The position numbers were made by a program, and so were the translations under genes. From JBEKIK01 sp963845975 (lineage in GTDB: Bacteria > Planctomycetota > Planctomycetia > Pirellulales > Thermoguttaceae), in NCBI GenBank assembly GCA_963845975.1, contig CAWJUD010000001.1, positions 248,001-312,000 of the forward strand: 64,000 nucleotides of DNA, given 5' to 3'. This document shows positions 1-8,215 of this stretch, one piece after another. Position 1 is the stretch's first letter, and each line of letters opens with the position of its first letter. The notes below the pieces were generated by a model that had not been told where the DNA came from, searched no databases, and saw only the letters and a list, made by a program, of their open reading frames with translations.

Positions 1-1
1 C

Positions 2-559
2 GGCGTGATTGAAGTTCGCGCGGAGGGCGTCCCGTTTGGCCTGGGCACTCACGCGCAATGGGACCTGAAACTGGACGGCCGATTGAGCCAGGCGATAATG
101 GCCACCCAAGCAATCAAAGGCGTGGAGATTGGCTTGGGATTCGGCATGGCGCGGCGGCCGGGCTCGGAGGTGCACGACCCGATATGTTACGATCCGAAAA
201 TGGCCGGCACGCCCACCCTGGGCTTCGTCCGGCCCACGAACAATGCCGGCGGATTGGAAGCGGGCATGAGCAATTCGCAGCCGATTGTGATCCGCGCGGC
301 CAAAAAGCCCATCAGCACGCTGGGTCGGCCTCTGGAATCGGTTAATCTGAAGACCCTCAAGTCCGAGTCGGCCGCGTACGAGCGGAGCGATCTGTGCGCC
401 ATTGCCGCCGCCAGTTGCATATTGGAAAACGTGGTTGCGTTCGAGATCGCCCGGGCGATGGTTGACAAATTCGGCGGCGACAGCCTGGAGGAAATGCAGG
501 CGCGTTACAAACTGTTTCACGAATTAGCGAGAAAGAAATTATCCGTAGAAAATAAATAA
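2..559 (+). CDS. aroC: Chorismate synthase, C-terminal part (5' end outside window)
   Basis: Converts 5-enolpyruvylshikimate-3-phosphate to chorismate using reduced FMN, the last step of the shikimate pathway, in the cytoplasm. The reading frame is open to the left edge, so the N-terminal half is missing. Family blocks seen in order are THAQWDLKLDGRLSQA, KGVEIGLGFGMARRPGSEVHD, NNAGGLEAGMSNSQPIVIR and YERSDLCAIAAASCILE, followed by a helical tail. These cover the FMN- and substrate-binding core and match the usual C-terminus in length. The TAA stop lies exactly at the edge of the inverted repeat that frames the next gene. Confidence 0.93.
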   Translation, partial: GVIEVRAEGVPFGLGTHAQWDLKLDGRLSQAIMATQAIKGVEIGLGFGMARRPGSEVHDPICYDPKMAGTPTLGFVRPTNNAGGLEAGMSNSQPIVIRAAKKPISTLGRPLESVNLKTLKSESAAYERSDLCAIAAASCILENVVAFEIARAMVDKFGGDSLEEMQARYKLFHELARKKLSVENK

Positions 560-589
560 ACAACACGGAGGCACGGAGAACACGGAGAA
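559..589 (+). repeat. Left inverted repeat of GxxExxY cassette
   Basis: A 31-base stretch rich in CACGGAG units, beginning in the stop codon of aroC. Its reverse complement recurs at 1063-1093 with 28 of 31 positions identical. The two copies bracket the GxxExxY gene. The unit is built from repeats of CACGGAG with one- or two-base spacers. Confidence 0.85.
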
Positions 590-604
590 GAAAGTAAATA
601 TCTC

Positions 605-625
605 CCCTCTCCCTTTGGGAGAGGG
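605..625. repeat. Dispersed hairpin repeat, perfect 9-bp stem
   Basis: CCCTCTCCC (605-613), a TTT loop and GGGAGAGGG (617-625), followed by ACAGGGGGTGAGGG. I recognise this as a dispersed intergenic repeat type common in many bacterial genomes. It has no T-run, so it is not an obvious terminator. It lies between the left inverted repeat and the GxxExxY start codon, so it forms the 5' leader of that gene. Confidence 0.7.
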
Positions 626-670
626 ACAGGGGGTGAGGGCCTTGGAGCACAGGGGCCAAGGAAGAATATA

Positions 671-1051
671 ATGGGATTGCTAAAACATGAAAATTTAACT
701 GAATCGATCATAGGCGCGGCAATAGAAGTCCATAAGGAACTGGGCCCCGGTTTGATGGAATCGGCCTATGAAGAATGCTTATGCCATGAACTAAGCGCCC
801 GCAATTTGCCTTTTAATAGACAAGTGCCGCTGCCTATCTGTTATAAGAAAATCAAGTTGGATTGCGGTTATCGTATGGATATAGTTGTAGGAAATACCAT
901 TGTTTTAGAATTGAAATCTATTGAAACTATATTGCCAATCCACGAAGCCCAATTGATTACATATTTAAAACTGAGCCAAATGCCGGTTGGACTATTGATA
1001 AATTTTAATGTTCCCGTATTAAAAGACGGAATATTACGTCGAGTTAATTGA
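671..1051 (+). CDS. GxxExxY protein (PDDEXK-like nuclease fold)
   Basis: Member of the GxxExxY family (126 aa, usual family length). The signature reads GPGLMESAYEECLCHEL at about residues 30-46. The PD-(D/E)XK-like core follows as RMD, then VLELKSIE, giving the acidic, acidic, Lys arrangement expected of a metal-dependent nuclease fold. The biological role of the family is not established. The gene is notably A/T-rich compared with its neighbours and lies inside a 535-base unit bounded by inverted CACGGAG repeats (559-589 and 1063-1093), which suggests it moves or is inherited as a cassette. No strong ribosome-binding site is visible before the ATG. Family assignment is firm; function is unknown. 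Confidence 0.88.
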   Translation: MGLLKHENLTESIIGAAIEVHKELGPGLMESAYEECLCHELSARNLPFNRQVPLPICYKKIKLDCGYRMDIVVGNTIVLELKSIETILPIHEAQLITYLKLSQMPVGLLINFNVPVLKDGILRRVN

Positions 1052-1062
1052 AATATTAATTT

Positions 1063-1093
1063 TTCTCCGTGCCCTCCGTGTCTCCGTGTTGTT
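1063..1093 (-). repeat. Right inverted repeat of GxxExxY cassette
   Basis: Reverse-complement partner of 559-589, three mismatches in 31. It begins 11 bases after the stop of the GxxExxY gene and ends 29 bases before the next start. No clear target-site duplication is visible outside the pair. Confidence 0.85.
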
Positions 1094-1122
1094 TTTATAA
1101 TATTTTTTAAAGGTGAACAAGG

Positions 1123-2459
1123 ATGTTCCGGTTGCACGATAATACGCGGCGGCGGATTTGCCTGGCGGGGTTTTTTCTGTTCTGCCTTGCGCCTGCGCTG
1201 GGCGCGGCCGTCTGGTGCGCGGCGCGGCATTTGCCCTGGGCGGCTCAAGACGAAGCAAAATCCCTTGGCCGTCAATTGGGGCTGGATGTGCGGATGGCCG
1301 GAATGAAAAACCTCCGGCCGGGCGTGGTGCTGTACGAAGGTTTTGAATTGGCCGATCCCGAAACCAATCAATGCCTGTTGCGCTGCCGGCTGCTTGAAGT
1401 TCAATGGAAGACAATAGCCGACGGACAGGACCGCGGCAAACCGACGCTCGTCATGCTGGCCTGGCAACCGGAGATCGAAACCGCCGGGTTTCAGCAATTG
1501 GGCGGTCTCTTGCAACGCGCCATGCAGGGTCAAACCGGCCGCCCCGCCGTGGACCTGCGCGTTTCGGCAAGGGAATTGACGTTGTCGCCGGGCCCGGTTC
1601 CCAAACCTTGACCGGGGTCGAGGGAAGTTTCGGCAATCCGCCCGGCGGCGTGCAGGCCGTCGTCTCGTTTCGCATTCCGGGCATCGACATGCCGGAGCCG
1701 GTAAAAATCCGCGCGGTTCGCAACCGCCAAACAATACCGCCGACAAGCGGTTTTGAGTTGTCCACCGGAGACGGTGAACTGCCTTGCGATTTGCTTGCCG
1801 CCGGTTTGCCCGAGTTGGGCGGACTTGGATTGCGGTGCCGATTTCGCGGCTATATCTGGGCCAATCAGGACTCCGGCCCTCAGGCGGGCGAAAATTGGTC
1901 CGGCGAAGTCACCGGCCAACTTCTGGGCGTGGATTTGGACCGGTTGGTAAGCGATCATTTTCCACACAAATTAAGCGGCGCGGCCGACGTGACGATTAAA
2001 ACCGCCCGCTTCCATCACGGCCGGTTGGGAGAGGCCTCCGCAACGGTAATGGCCGGGCCGGGCGTTATAAGCCGCTCGCTGTTGCTCTCGGCGGTCAAGC
2101 ATTTGCAGTTCACAAGCGGGGCCGATCTTGATCTACTAGGCGATCAAGTGGCTTACGATCGCATGGCGCTGGACCTGTTTATGGACGCCCGGGGCATGAA
2201 AATCGCGGGACAATGTTCTTCGGCCAATAGCGGCATTGTCATGACCGATCATCGACTGTGTCTGCTCGCCGCGCCCGATACCCGATCTCGGTCTGCGGCG
2301 GCGTTAATTCAAACATTGGCGCCTGAAAGCGTGGTTCAAGTGCCCGCCACCGATCAAACCGACTGGCTGGTGGCTCATCTGCCCATGCCCCAAGCGGTCG
2401 CCCCGCAAACCCGCGAGGCATCGTTGCCTCCGGCCAATCTGCGATTACGGCGAGAGTAA
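1123..2459 (+). CDS. Membrane-anchored hypothetical protein, AsmA-like start, frameshifted
   Basis: Two overlapping frames read as one protein of about 445 aa: 1123-1611 (ending PGPVPKP) and a frame that continues to 2459 (resuming PGSQTLTGVEGSFG). The change lies at about 1578-1608 in a GGGCCCGG context and fits one missing base. The N-terminus has an Arg-rich cap and a hydrophobic anchor (residues about 12-33), then LRPGVVLYEGFELADPETN, which resembles the start of AsmA-like or DUF748-type envelope proteins. The remainder would be periplasmic. An AAGGTG-like ribosome-binding site precedes the ATG. The product is unknown. Whether the gene is truly broken or the base was lost in assembly cannot be told here. 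Confidence 0.6.
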
Positions 2460-2608
2460 TGCTATAATTTCTACAATAATAAACTGGATTGCCGTCTGGT
2501 TTTCAAAATTACACATGTTACCATAACAAGTATAGTGCCCCCGGAATTCGAATTATCCTTGTGCAACAGCCCAGAAGTGTAAAGATGCTATTGGTCAGGA
2601 AATAAATA

Positions 2609-3289
2609 ATGTACATTCAGGTGAATCATAAGAAAATGATCAGATGCAGAAAGCGTCAAATTAGACAAGTATTTCTAGTAGGATTATCGGCTTGGCTGAT
2701 AATTACATTGTTTGCAGGTGTAGCCAGCGCCCGTATCACGACGCCGCGAATAGAAGATCTCGTTGAGAGCGCTGATCTGATCGTTACCGGGAAAGTTGAA
2801 TCGGTTCAAACGACGCCACCTGAGTTGTGGCGACTGATTAGCACAACAATTCTTTTAATCGCAGCAGTAGCCATATTAGCTTTCTTGCTTTGGAGGAAAA
2901 AGTTCGCTATTGCAGCATGTCTTGTATTTACATGCCTACTCATGGTCTTACAATTCGATGTTCCATTCGGTACATACCGGAAAGTAGCTCAACTGTCAGT
3001 GTCATCAACGATAAAAGGTCCGCCTTCTAGTAATAACATTTCGATCTATTACGACGATAGTTTTGTGTGCGATGTCACGCATTTCGATGTTGGACAGGAG
3101 TATCTGCTTTTCCTGAGAAAACTTTCATCCGGGTACGCCATGTCTTGGTACGATTGGAGTGTGTGGACTATCAAGGCAAGACATGCTCAAACTGAACGCA
3201 GAACTTGGCATGAAGCCGCCCCAATTGCTATAGGCGAGTTTATTGCGAGAATTGAAGAACTTTGTGATAGACAACAGAAAAAAGAGTAG
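2609..3289 (+). CDS. Secreted/membrane protein of unknown function with inserted membrane segment
   Basis: 226 aa. A basic N-terminus and hydrophobic stretch (about residues 22-42, ending GVASA) form a signal sequence or anchor; an alternative start is the Met at 2636. After it come EDLVESADLIVTGKVESVQ and, much later, SVSSTIKGPPSSNNISIYY and DVGQEYLLFL. That order resembles the OB-fold (netrin/TIMP-like) secreted domains in which a gene product is described as a traffic of short beta strands. Here the first and second strands are separated by two hydrophobic helices (about residues 75-125). The gene and its surroundings are A/T-rich, suggesting recent acquisition. No confident family. Confidence 0.6.
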   Translation: MYIQVNHKKMIRCRKRQIRQVFLVGLSAWLIITLFAGVASARITTPRIEDLVESADLIVTGKVESVQTTPPELWRLISTTILLIAAVAILAFLLWRKKFAIAACLVFTCLLMVLQFDVPFGTYRKVAQLSVSSTIKGPPSSNNISIYYDDSFVCDVTHFDVGQEYLLFLRKLSSGYAMSWYDWSVWTIKARHAQTERRTWHEAAPIAIGEFIARIEELCDRQQKKE

Positions 3290-3309
3290 TTAAGGAATCG
3301 CCCGGATGC

Positions 3310-3337
3310 CACTGCGGTTTGTCCAGCGGTGCTTTTT
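3310..3337 (+). terminator. Possible rho-independent terminator after the 2609-3289 gene
   Basis: CACTGC (3310-3315) can pair with GCGGTG (3326-3331), including one G-U pair, followed directly by TTTTT at 3333-3337. The sequence also resembles a dispersed planctomycete repeat (CACCGCTGGACAA type), so it could be a repeat that serves as a terminator. Confidence 0.45.
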
Positions 3338-3886
3338 CTATCCGTCTTCCCCAGCCTATTTCTATCCACTCCCTTTTACATCACTGCAATTGCACCTTAT
3401 CACGACGACAATTGCTCTCGTGTAAAATCCACTTACATCGCTGCGTTATGCGATGCCGTTTTTGTAATCTCATCCAATAAAATAATTTGCGTCGATCGGT
3501 CATCTCCAAGAATCGGCGCAACTCTCAATTTGCGTTTGGCACAAAAATCAATTCCCGCCATTTCGTCCTAATCCTTTGCAGCCTATTCATTTATAAATAT
3601 TTTTGGAAATTTAATTACCCGCATGCTTTTTTAGGCGTCGTGAATTTCAGATCATTATACCCGCCCTAACTCCATATCTAAAGCCAAGTTTCTGGCCGTC
3701 TCCCGCCTGAGTTGTAATTCCTCAAACTCTTGATACAGGCCGATAATTCCAAAAACATGAATTTCAGTAAGCACTGAATCCCAAACCTTGAACCTGGAGC
3801 CAAGAAAGAATGTCCGGCCTCCTGAACCCTGAACCCTATCTCCCGTCCTTGGCTTCAATATGCGAACATTTACGTCCACTACCTGT
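3338..3886. other. A/T-rich stretch with no convincing gene
   Basis: About 550 bases. Short open frames exist on both strands but none shows a domain, a ribosome-binding site or sensible composition. At about 3824-3839 there is a short tandem CCTGAACCCTGAACCCT element, the same unit that flanks the gene at 17132. The minus-strand frame 3655-3957 passes through that repeat and overlaps the lipoprotein gene, so I do not call it. Confidence 0.6.
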
Positions 3887-4276
3887 TTAACGAACGGGTC
3901 GGGTGTTGGAATTGCCGGTTTGCTGGGGGGGAATCGTCTGGGCGGAGGCTTGCGCACGATCGCGGGCCAGGGCCTTGAACTGTTCGTACAACTCCGAGTG
4001 TTCGCGTTCGTAACTGGCCATTTGCCGGCGATCCAAGTCGACCTGTTGTTTAAGAATGGCTATTTGTTCCTCGGAGCGGTTGAGCTTGTTTTCCAGGTCG
4101 TTGCCATGCGACCTTAGATTCCCGATTTCAGTCAGTTGGGCGGCATTTTGCTCGGAGAGGATGCGGGACTGGGCCTGCGCGTTGTTAAGATTGGTTTTGC
4201 TGGTGAATAAACAGCCCGACGCCAAACTGATTGCGCCCAATGCCAAAAACGCCTGCCACGGCCTTGCACGTTTCAT
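3887..4276 (-). CDS. Small coiled-coil lipoprotein
   Basis: 129 aa. Signal peptide with lipobox LASGC (Cys at residue 22), so it should be lipid-anchored in the periplasm. Residues about 30-105 are heptad-rich and predicted to form a coiled coil (SEQNAAQLTEIGNL, NKLNRSEEQIAILKQQ). The tail is Pro/Gln-rich and probably disordered. A good AAAGGAG ribosome-binding site lies 7 bases before the ATG. No enzyme motif is present; a structural or scaffolding envelope role is a guess. It is downstream of, and on the same strand as, the HTH-membrane protein gene, separated by a strong hairpin. Confidence 0.72.
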   Translation of the reverse strand: MKRARPWQAFLALGAISLASGCLFTSKTNLNNAQAQSRILSEQNAAQLTEIGNLRSHGNDLENKLNRSEEQIAILKQQVDLDRRQMASYEREHSELYEQFKALARDRAQASAQTIPPQQTGNSNTRPVR

Positions 4277-4332
4277 GATTCGACTCCTTTCGAATCGCCG
4301 GATTGATAAACCCGTGGATCGGAACCCTTTAC

Positions 4333-4363
4333 GTTGGGGCAGCAGTTAAACTGCTGCCCCAAC
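4333..4363. terminator. Perfect 13-bp hairpin between two minus-strand genes
   Basis: GTTGGGGCAGCAG, loop TTAAA, CTGCTGCCCCAAC. It lies just after the stop of the 4379-5575 gene when read on the minus strand, so it may end that transcript. No T-run follows. A related GGGCAG-TTTA-CTGCCC hairpin occurs at 27530-27546, so this is probably one of a dispersed family. Confidence 0.55.
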
Positions 4364-4378
4364 ATCATGTGCTAAACA

Positions 4379-5575
4379 TTATTTTTCGAACAATCCCACG
4401 ATCGTATCCATCAGCCAGGTATTTACGCTGCCTGCCGAATTCCAACTCCACATGTTGCGCAGGAGATCGTAGACCATAGCGCCGCAAAGGAGCAGGAAGA
4501 ACAAGCACAAGCCCAGGGCGACGATGTTCCAGGTGGAATAGGGTGCTTCGGGCAAGAAGGAACCGGCCGGCGCAACTGCCGCACTTTCGGCCATGGCGGC
4601 GGACATGCCCATGCCCGGCCCGCCCAGGGGGGCCGGTCCCAGGGCAACGCCCGCGCCCAGATCCAGGCCTGCCTGGTCGCCTAGACCCTCGCCGAACAGG
4701 GTCGCCACGCCTTGCCCCGGGGCAACGACCGTGGCGGCTTCATCGCCTTCGGTGTCCAAGGCAATGACTTGCGAGCCGCTTTCCGACTCGTCGGCCTCGG
4801 TTGTCTCTTCGGTGGGCGTGAGCAAAAAGTCGTCGTCGGCTTTCAGGCCGGAATGAGACTTGGAGCTTTCGGCCAGCGACAAAATATCTTCTTCACCCAG
4901 TTCCAGGGATTCTTCCGCGCCGCTTCCGCCCAATTCCAGAGGTTCTTCCAAGCTGAGTCCGCTGTCGGCGGGATCGACCAGGGAAATGCCGCTGTCGCCG
5001 GTGAGCGTAATGCCGCTGCCTGAACTGCCGCCGCCGATTACAGCTTCGTCGTCGTTCGACGGCTTCGAGTCGATGGCCAGCGAAGAAGTGCCGGTGGGAG
5101 ATTCGGAGGTTGGTTTCTTGGCGGTATCCAAACCGATGTTGCTTTCGGCCAAGGTCAGGTCTTCTGCCATGCCAAGATCGAGATCTTCGAACTTGCCGAC
5201 CTTGGAATCGGGCTTGGCTTTTGCGATGGGCGGGGTGGCCGACTGGCTGGTAACGTTTACATCGCTGCCCGCCAGGTGAATATCGCTTTCGCCATGGGGC
5301 GCCGTTTCCATGCCTATGACCGTTCCCGAGGTCCCGGGACCCGATTGACCCAACTCCACTTCGCTCAAGAGCACTTCGTCGGTATCTTCAATGCCCGGGG
5401 CCGGTTGGGCTTTGCGATCGGCGGCCATGCGTTCGATGTCTTCCGCTTTGAATTTCCAGTCGGCGCCGTCTCGATATCCGTATAACTCGCGGCGCTCCAG
5501 CATTTGGCGGACGGCCTCTTCGCTTGTGCCGAAAATCGAAGCGGCTTCTTTGACGTTGTAATATTTTTGGGCCAT
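4379..5575 (-). CDS. Membrane-anchored protein with N-terminal excisionase/MerR-type HTH domain
   Basis: About 398 aa from the ATG at 5575 (a TTG six codons upstream is possible). Residues 1-55 form a winged helix of the excisionase type: YYNVKEAASIFGTSEEAVRQ then ERRELYGYRDGADWKF. A long acidic, Ser/Gly-rich and probably disordered region follows (about 60-320), with short repeats such as SGISL, SGLSLEEPLELG and SLELGEED. A single transmembrane helix (about 355-378, VALGLCLFFLLLCGAMVYDLL) lies near the C-terminus. This predicts a DNA-binding domain tethered to the inner membrane by its tail. I associate this layout with planctomycetes but know of no function for it. It might act as a membrane-held regulator or a DNA-membrane tether. 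Confidence 0.72.
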   Translation of the reverse strand: MAQKYYNVKEAASIFGTSEEAVRQMLERRELYGYRDGADWKFKAEDIERMAADRKAQPAPGIEDTDEVLLSEVELGQSGPGTSGTVIGMETAPHGESDIHLAGSDVNVTSQSATPPIAKAKPDSKVGKFEDLDLGMAEDLTLAESNIGLDTAKKPTSESPTGTSSLAIDSKPSNDDEAVIGGGSSGSGITLTGDSGISLVDPADSGLSLEEPLELGGSGAEESLELGEEDILSLAESSKSHSGLKADDDFLLTPTEETTEADESESGSQVIALDTEGDEAATVVAPGQGVATLFGEGLGDQAGLDLGAGVALGPAPLGGPGMGMSAAMAESAAVAPAGSFLPEAPYSTWNIVALGLCLFFLLLCGAMVYDLLRNMWSWNSAGSVNTWLMDTIVGLFEK

Positions 5576-5653
5576 TGCAGTCTCGATATCCAATTTGCCT
5601 GGATGGTTGCTTCCCTGAACGGCCTTTTTACCGCCGCGCCGGGGGAAGAAAGC

Positions 5654-6001
5654 TTATCGCTGTTCCAATAATGTTTGTATCTCCTGCGGCAGAGGAGCTT
5701 CGTTGTTATAGTTAGTCATTTGCAGGTCCCAACGCAGGTTGCGCACGCTCTTTAGCGCGATTTTGCCTGTATTCGCATCGATCCGATATACGCCCATCAC
5801 CTGTTGCTTTGGGTCGACAACCGCCAGCAATTGCCCTTGTCCTTTTTCGCCCGATGTAACCGGCACGACCATAAGGTCACCGTTACCGGCAGGGGCGGAA
5901 GGCGGACGTTGGGCAAAAACTTCGCTGCGCTGTCCGAAACCGTCCAGCGCCGCCACCATCAGTACCGCACCAATCAGAAGCCCCAAACCTAGCTTTTTCA
6001 T
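5654..6001 (-). CDS. Small secreted planctomycete-type protein of unknown function
   Basis: 115 aa with an N-terminal signal sequence (LGLGLLIGAVLMVAALDGFG) and a compact domain. The domain carries LLAVVDPKQQVMGVYRID, GKIALKSVRNLRWDLQM and a PLPQEIQTLLEQR tail. The block order is one I recall from small conserved planctomycete hypothetical proteins, but I cannot name a family. An AAGGTG ribosome-binding site precedes the ATG. It shares its strand with the HTH-membrane protein gene about 80 bases downstream, so the two could be co-transcribed. Confidence 0.7.
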   Translation of the reverse strand: MKKLGLGLLIGAVLMVAALDGFGQRSEVFAQRPPSAPAGNGDLMVVPVTSGEKGQGQLLAVVDPKQQVMGVYRIDANTGKIALKSVRNLRWDLQMTNYNNEAPLPQEIQTLLEQR

Positions 6002-6495
6002 AACACACCTTAACTTTAAGGGTTAGGGAAGTTGGGGCTTCTATTATTCATTCTAAAAGCCCCATTTCCCGATGCAAGTAAAAAAATGTTCCTTGGGGGG
6101 GAATCACAATCCAGAAATACATCTTTTAGGTGGTATACTATCGTTTCATAAGGAAGTTGCGATTAGGATAGCCGGACAAGCCCGCAATCTTAAAATATTT
6201 TCCCCATATTGCCAACTAAGCCCGGCGAGTTTATCGATCAGGCCGGTCGCTTGCAAGGTCAGGTTGAAGGGGGTTTTTCAAGGCGGACAAGGTATGGCAA
6301 GAGGCGGAAACGGGAAGGCGGGCAAGTATTGTTTAGCCCGGTCGCTTGCGACCGGTGCGAATGACTCAAGTTTGCGTCGCTTTTAAAAAGTCCAATCACC
6401 TTTTCCGGCAAAAAGTCAAATCATACAATTGGCATTATCATTAAATAGGAGATCGGGCATTCCTGCCCGACATTTTTATACAAACCACGATTGTT
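6002..6495. other. Intergenic region with two palindromic repeats
   Basis: About 490 bases between divergent genes, so it should hold both promoters. Two perfect hairpins are visible: CCGGTCGC-TT-GCGACCGG at 6338-6355 and TCGGGCA-TTCC-TGCCCGA at 6453-6470. The second lies 25 bases upstream of queC. They look like dispersed repeats rather than operators. I see no preQ1 riboswitch that I can support. Confidence 0.55.
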
Positions 6496-7167
6496 ATGCC
6501 GACCGCAAACTCAAACACATCGATCGGTCTTTTACTTAGCGGCGGGCTGGATAGTTGTATTTTGTTGGGGCATTTGGCAGGTCAGGGGCATAGGGTGCAG
6601 CCGTTTTATATTCGCTCTCAATTGCGGTGGGAGGAGGAGGAACAGCGGGCGGTGGGGGCGTTTTTACAGGCCATGGATAAGGAGAATATCGAGCGGCTGG
6701 TAGTTTTAGAGATGCCGCTAAAGGACCTTTACGGCAGGCATTGGAGCACGGACGGGCAGGGCGTGCCGGACGCACATACCGCCGACGACGCCGTGTACTT
6801 ACCCGGGCGCAACGCACTGCTTATAATTAAGGCGTCGATTTGGTGCCGGCTCAGTGGGATCGGGCAACTCGCCCTGGCCGTGCTGGGATCGAATCCTTTC
6901 GGCGACGCGACCGCGGAGTTTTTCGATGATCTGGAATCCGCCCTTGATCGCGCCACAGGAGTACGGGTACAAGTGCTGCGGCCCTTTGCCCAATTCGACA
7001 AGCAGCAGGTGATGCGGCTTGGCCTCGACTTGCCCTTGGGGCTGACTTTTTCCTGCATCGCTCCGGTGGACGGACTTCATTGCGGTCGTTGCAATAAATG
7101 TGCGGAACGTCAAAAAGCCTTTAAACTGATCGATCTAGAGGATCCAACGAGTTATGTAAAAGGATGA
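6496..7167 (+). CDS. queC: 7-cyano-7-deazaguanine (preQ0) synthase
   Basis: ATP-dependent enzyme that turns 7-carboxy-7-deazaguanine into preQ0 in the queuosine pathway. The PP-loop GLLLSGGLDSCILLG is at residues about 11-25. NALLIIKAS and LAVLGSNPFGDATAEFFDDL follow. The C-terminal zinc site is SCIAPVDGLHCGRCNKCAER, with four cysteines. At 223 aa it has normal length. The segment after the PP-loop (PFYIRSQLRWEEEEQRAVGA) diverges from the usual YGQRH-type motif, so this is a distant QueC. queD follows on the same strand after about 100 bases and supports the call. queE, queF and tgt are not in the window. Confidence 0.88.
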   Translation: MPTANSNTSIGLLLSGGLDSCILLGHLAGQGHRVQPFYIRSQLRWEEEEQRAVGAFLQAMDKENIERLVVLEMPLKDLYGRHWSTDGQGVPDAHTADDAVYLPGRNALLIIKASIWCRLSGIGQLALAVLGSNPFGDATAEFFDDLESALDRATGVRVQVLRPFAQFDKQQVMRLGLDLPLGLTFSCIAPVDGLHCGRCNKCAERQKAFKLIDLEDPTSYVKG

Positions 7168-7269
7168 GATATGAAGGATGAATAAAACATAAATTGCCAT
7201 TCATCACGGATCTTCCATTTCTTATCCTTTGTTATTCATCCTTCATCCCTCAACCTTCATCCTTATTTT
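7168..7269. repeat. Inverted simple repeat (GGATGA / TCATCC) between queC and queD
   Basis: GGATGAGATATGAAGGATGAATAAA at the left is mirrored by ATTCATCCTTCATCC and CTTCATCCTTA at the right, just before the queD start. The TTCATCCTTCATCC unit recurs at about 13251-13266. It belongs to the set of short tandem units seen at many gene borders in this window. Confidence 0.6.
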
Positions 7270-7683
7270 ATGTTTCGCGTTTCCCGAGAAATTAACTTTT
7301 GTTACGGCCATCGGTTGTTGAACTACGAGGGTAAGTGCCGGCATTTGCACGGGCATAACGGCCGGGTGGTTATCACTATCAAGGCCCCATCGCTGGACGA
7401 TCAGGGGATGGTGCTGGATTTTAACGAGATCAAAACGGTGGTCAGCCGCTGGATCGACGAAAATCTGGATCACCGCATGATACTTAACCGCGATGATCCG
7501 GCCGTGCCGATGCTCGAAAAACTCGGCGAGCCGTTATATCTTTTGAACGTCAATCCCACGGCCGAGAACATTGCCAAGCTTATCGCCGAATATGCCGCCG
7601 CCCAAGGCATTCCCATCGCCGAAGTCCGCCTCTGGGAAACTCCGCACTGCTTTGCAACTTATTCCCCGCAGAAGCGGGAATGA
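7270..7683 (+). CDS. queD: 6-carboxy-5,6,7,8-tetrahydropterin synthase
   Basis: Converts 7,8-dihydroneopterin triphosphate to 6-carboxytetrahydropterin, an early queuosine-pathway step. This is a PTPS/QueD fold of 137 aa. Zinc and catalytic residues are visible: FCYGHRLLNYEGKCRHLHGH supplies the His ligands and the active-site Cys. MVLDFNEIKTVV and LDHRMILN follow, then NPTAENIAKLIAEYA and RLWETPHCFATY near the end. It follows queC on the same strand and is followed by a clear terminator, so queC-queD probably form a two-gene unit. Confidence 0.93.
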   Translation: MFRVSREINFCYGHRLLNYEGKCRHLHGHNGRVVITIKAPSLDDQGMVLDFNEIKTVVSRWIDENLDHRMILNRDDPAVPMLEKLGEPLYLLNVNPTAENIAKLIAEYAAAQGIPIAEVRLWETPHCFATYSPQKRE

Positions 7684-7705
7684 AAAGTCCGGGGCAAGAA
7701 AAAAT

Positions 7706-7747
7706 AACAGTCCGAGCAATCGATTGGCATCGACGCCGGACTGTTTT
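7706..7747 (+). terminator. Rho-independent terminator of queC-queD
   Basis: AACAGTCCG (7706-7714) pairs with CGGACTGTT (7737-7745). An inner TCGAT/ATCGA stem can form in the loop, and the stem runs into TTTT. It is located 23 bases after the queD stop. Confidence 0.75.
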
Positions 7748-8215
7748 CCCCCCTGGGAACATCCTTGTTCGATTAAGGTCGCATTCCCAGCGACTTAATT
7801 ACAACAGGAGAATAGATCGGAAATTGCTGCCGTTTACTTTGGCAAACTTTGCCGATTATCGAGAATGAATTGAGCGGGGCCAGTCTTTCGGGTGGATTAT
7901 TCGCCATCGGTCTGCCATTCCCCGTCCGCCCCGGATTATTTATAAGGATGGCCTTTCTAGTGCTCTCAGCCAGAGTCATGCAAACTGGCAAAACAAAGCA
8001 TGGAAATAAAACCGCTTCCCGACCATGCAATGCATGGTGCCCGGTCGCGGCTAAACGATGATTGTTTTGCTGCTACACATTCATCAAATTTATATATTCT
8101 TTTCATGTTATCCATGTTCACAACTATCTCGATTTCGGCTTATATACTTTGTCGATTAGGTCGATTTTGAGGAGACGCCAGAATTAGTTTTTACCTTTAT
8201 TTAAGGAATCTACTC
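7748..8215. other. Intergenic region upstream of the ExbB-like gene
   Basis: About 470 bases with no supported gene. It should contain the promoter of the 8216-13183 locus. The last part (8090-8210) is A/T-rich. An AAGGA ribosome-binding site lies just before the GTG start at 8216. Confidence 0.5.

Noticed and set aside
3655..3957. A 100-codon minus-strand frame overlapping the coiled-coil lipoprotein gene
   Set aside because: It runs through a tandem CCTGAACCCT repeat, has no ribosome-binding site, and its first part is the shifted tail of the 3887-4276 gene.
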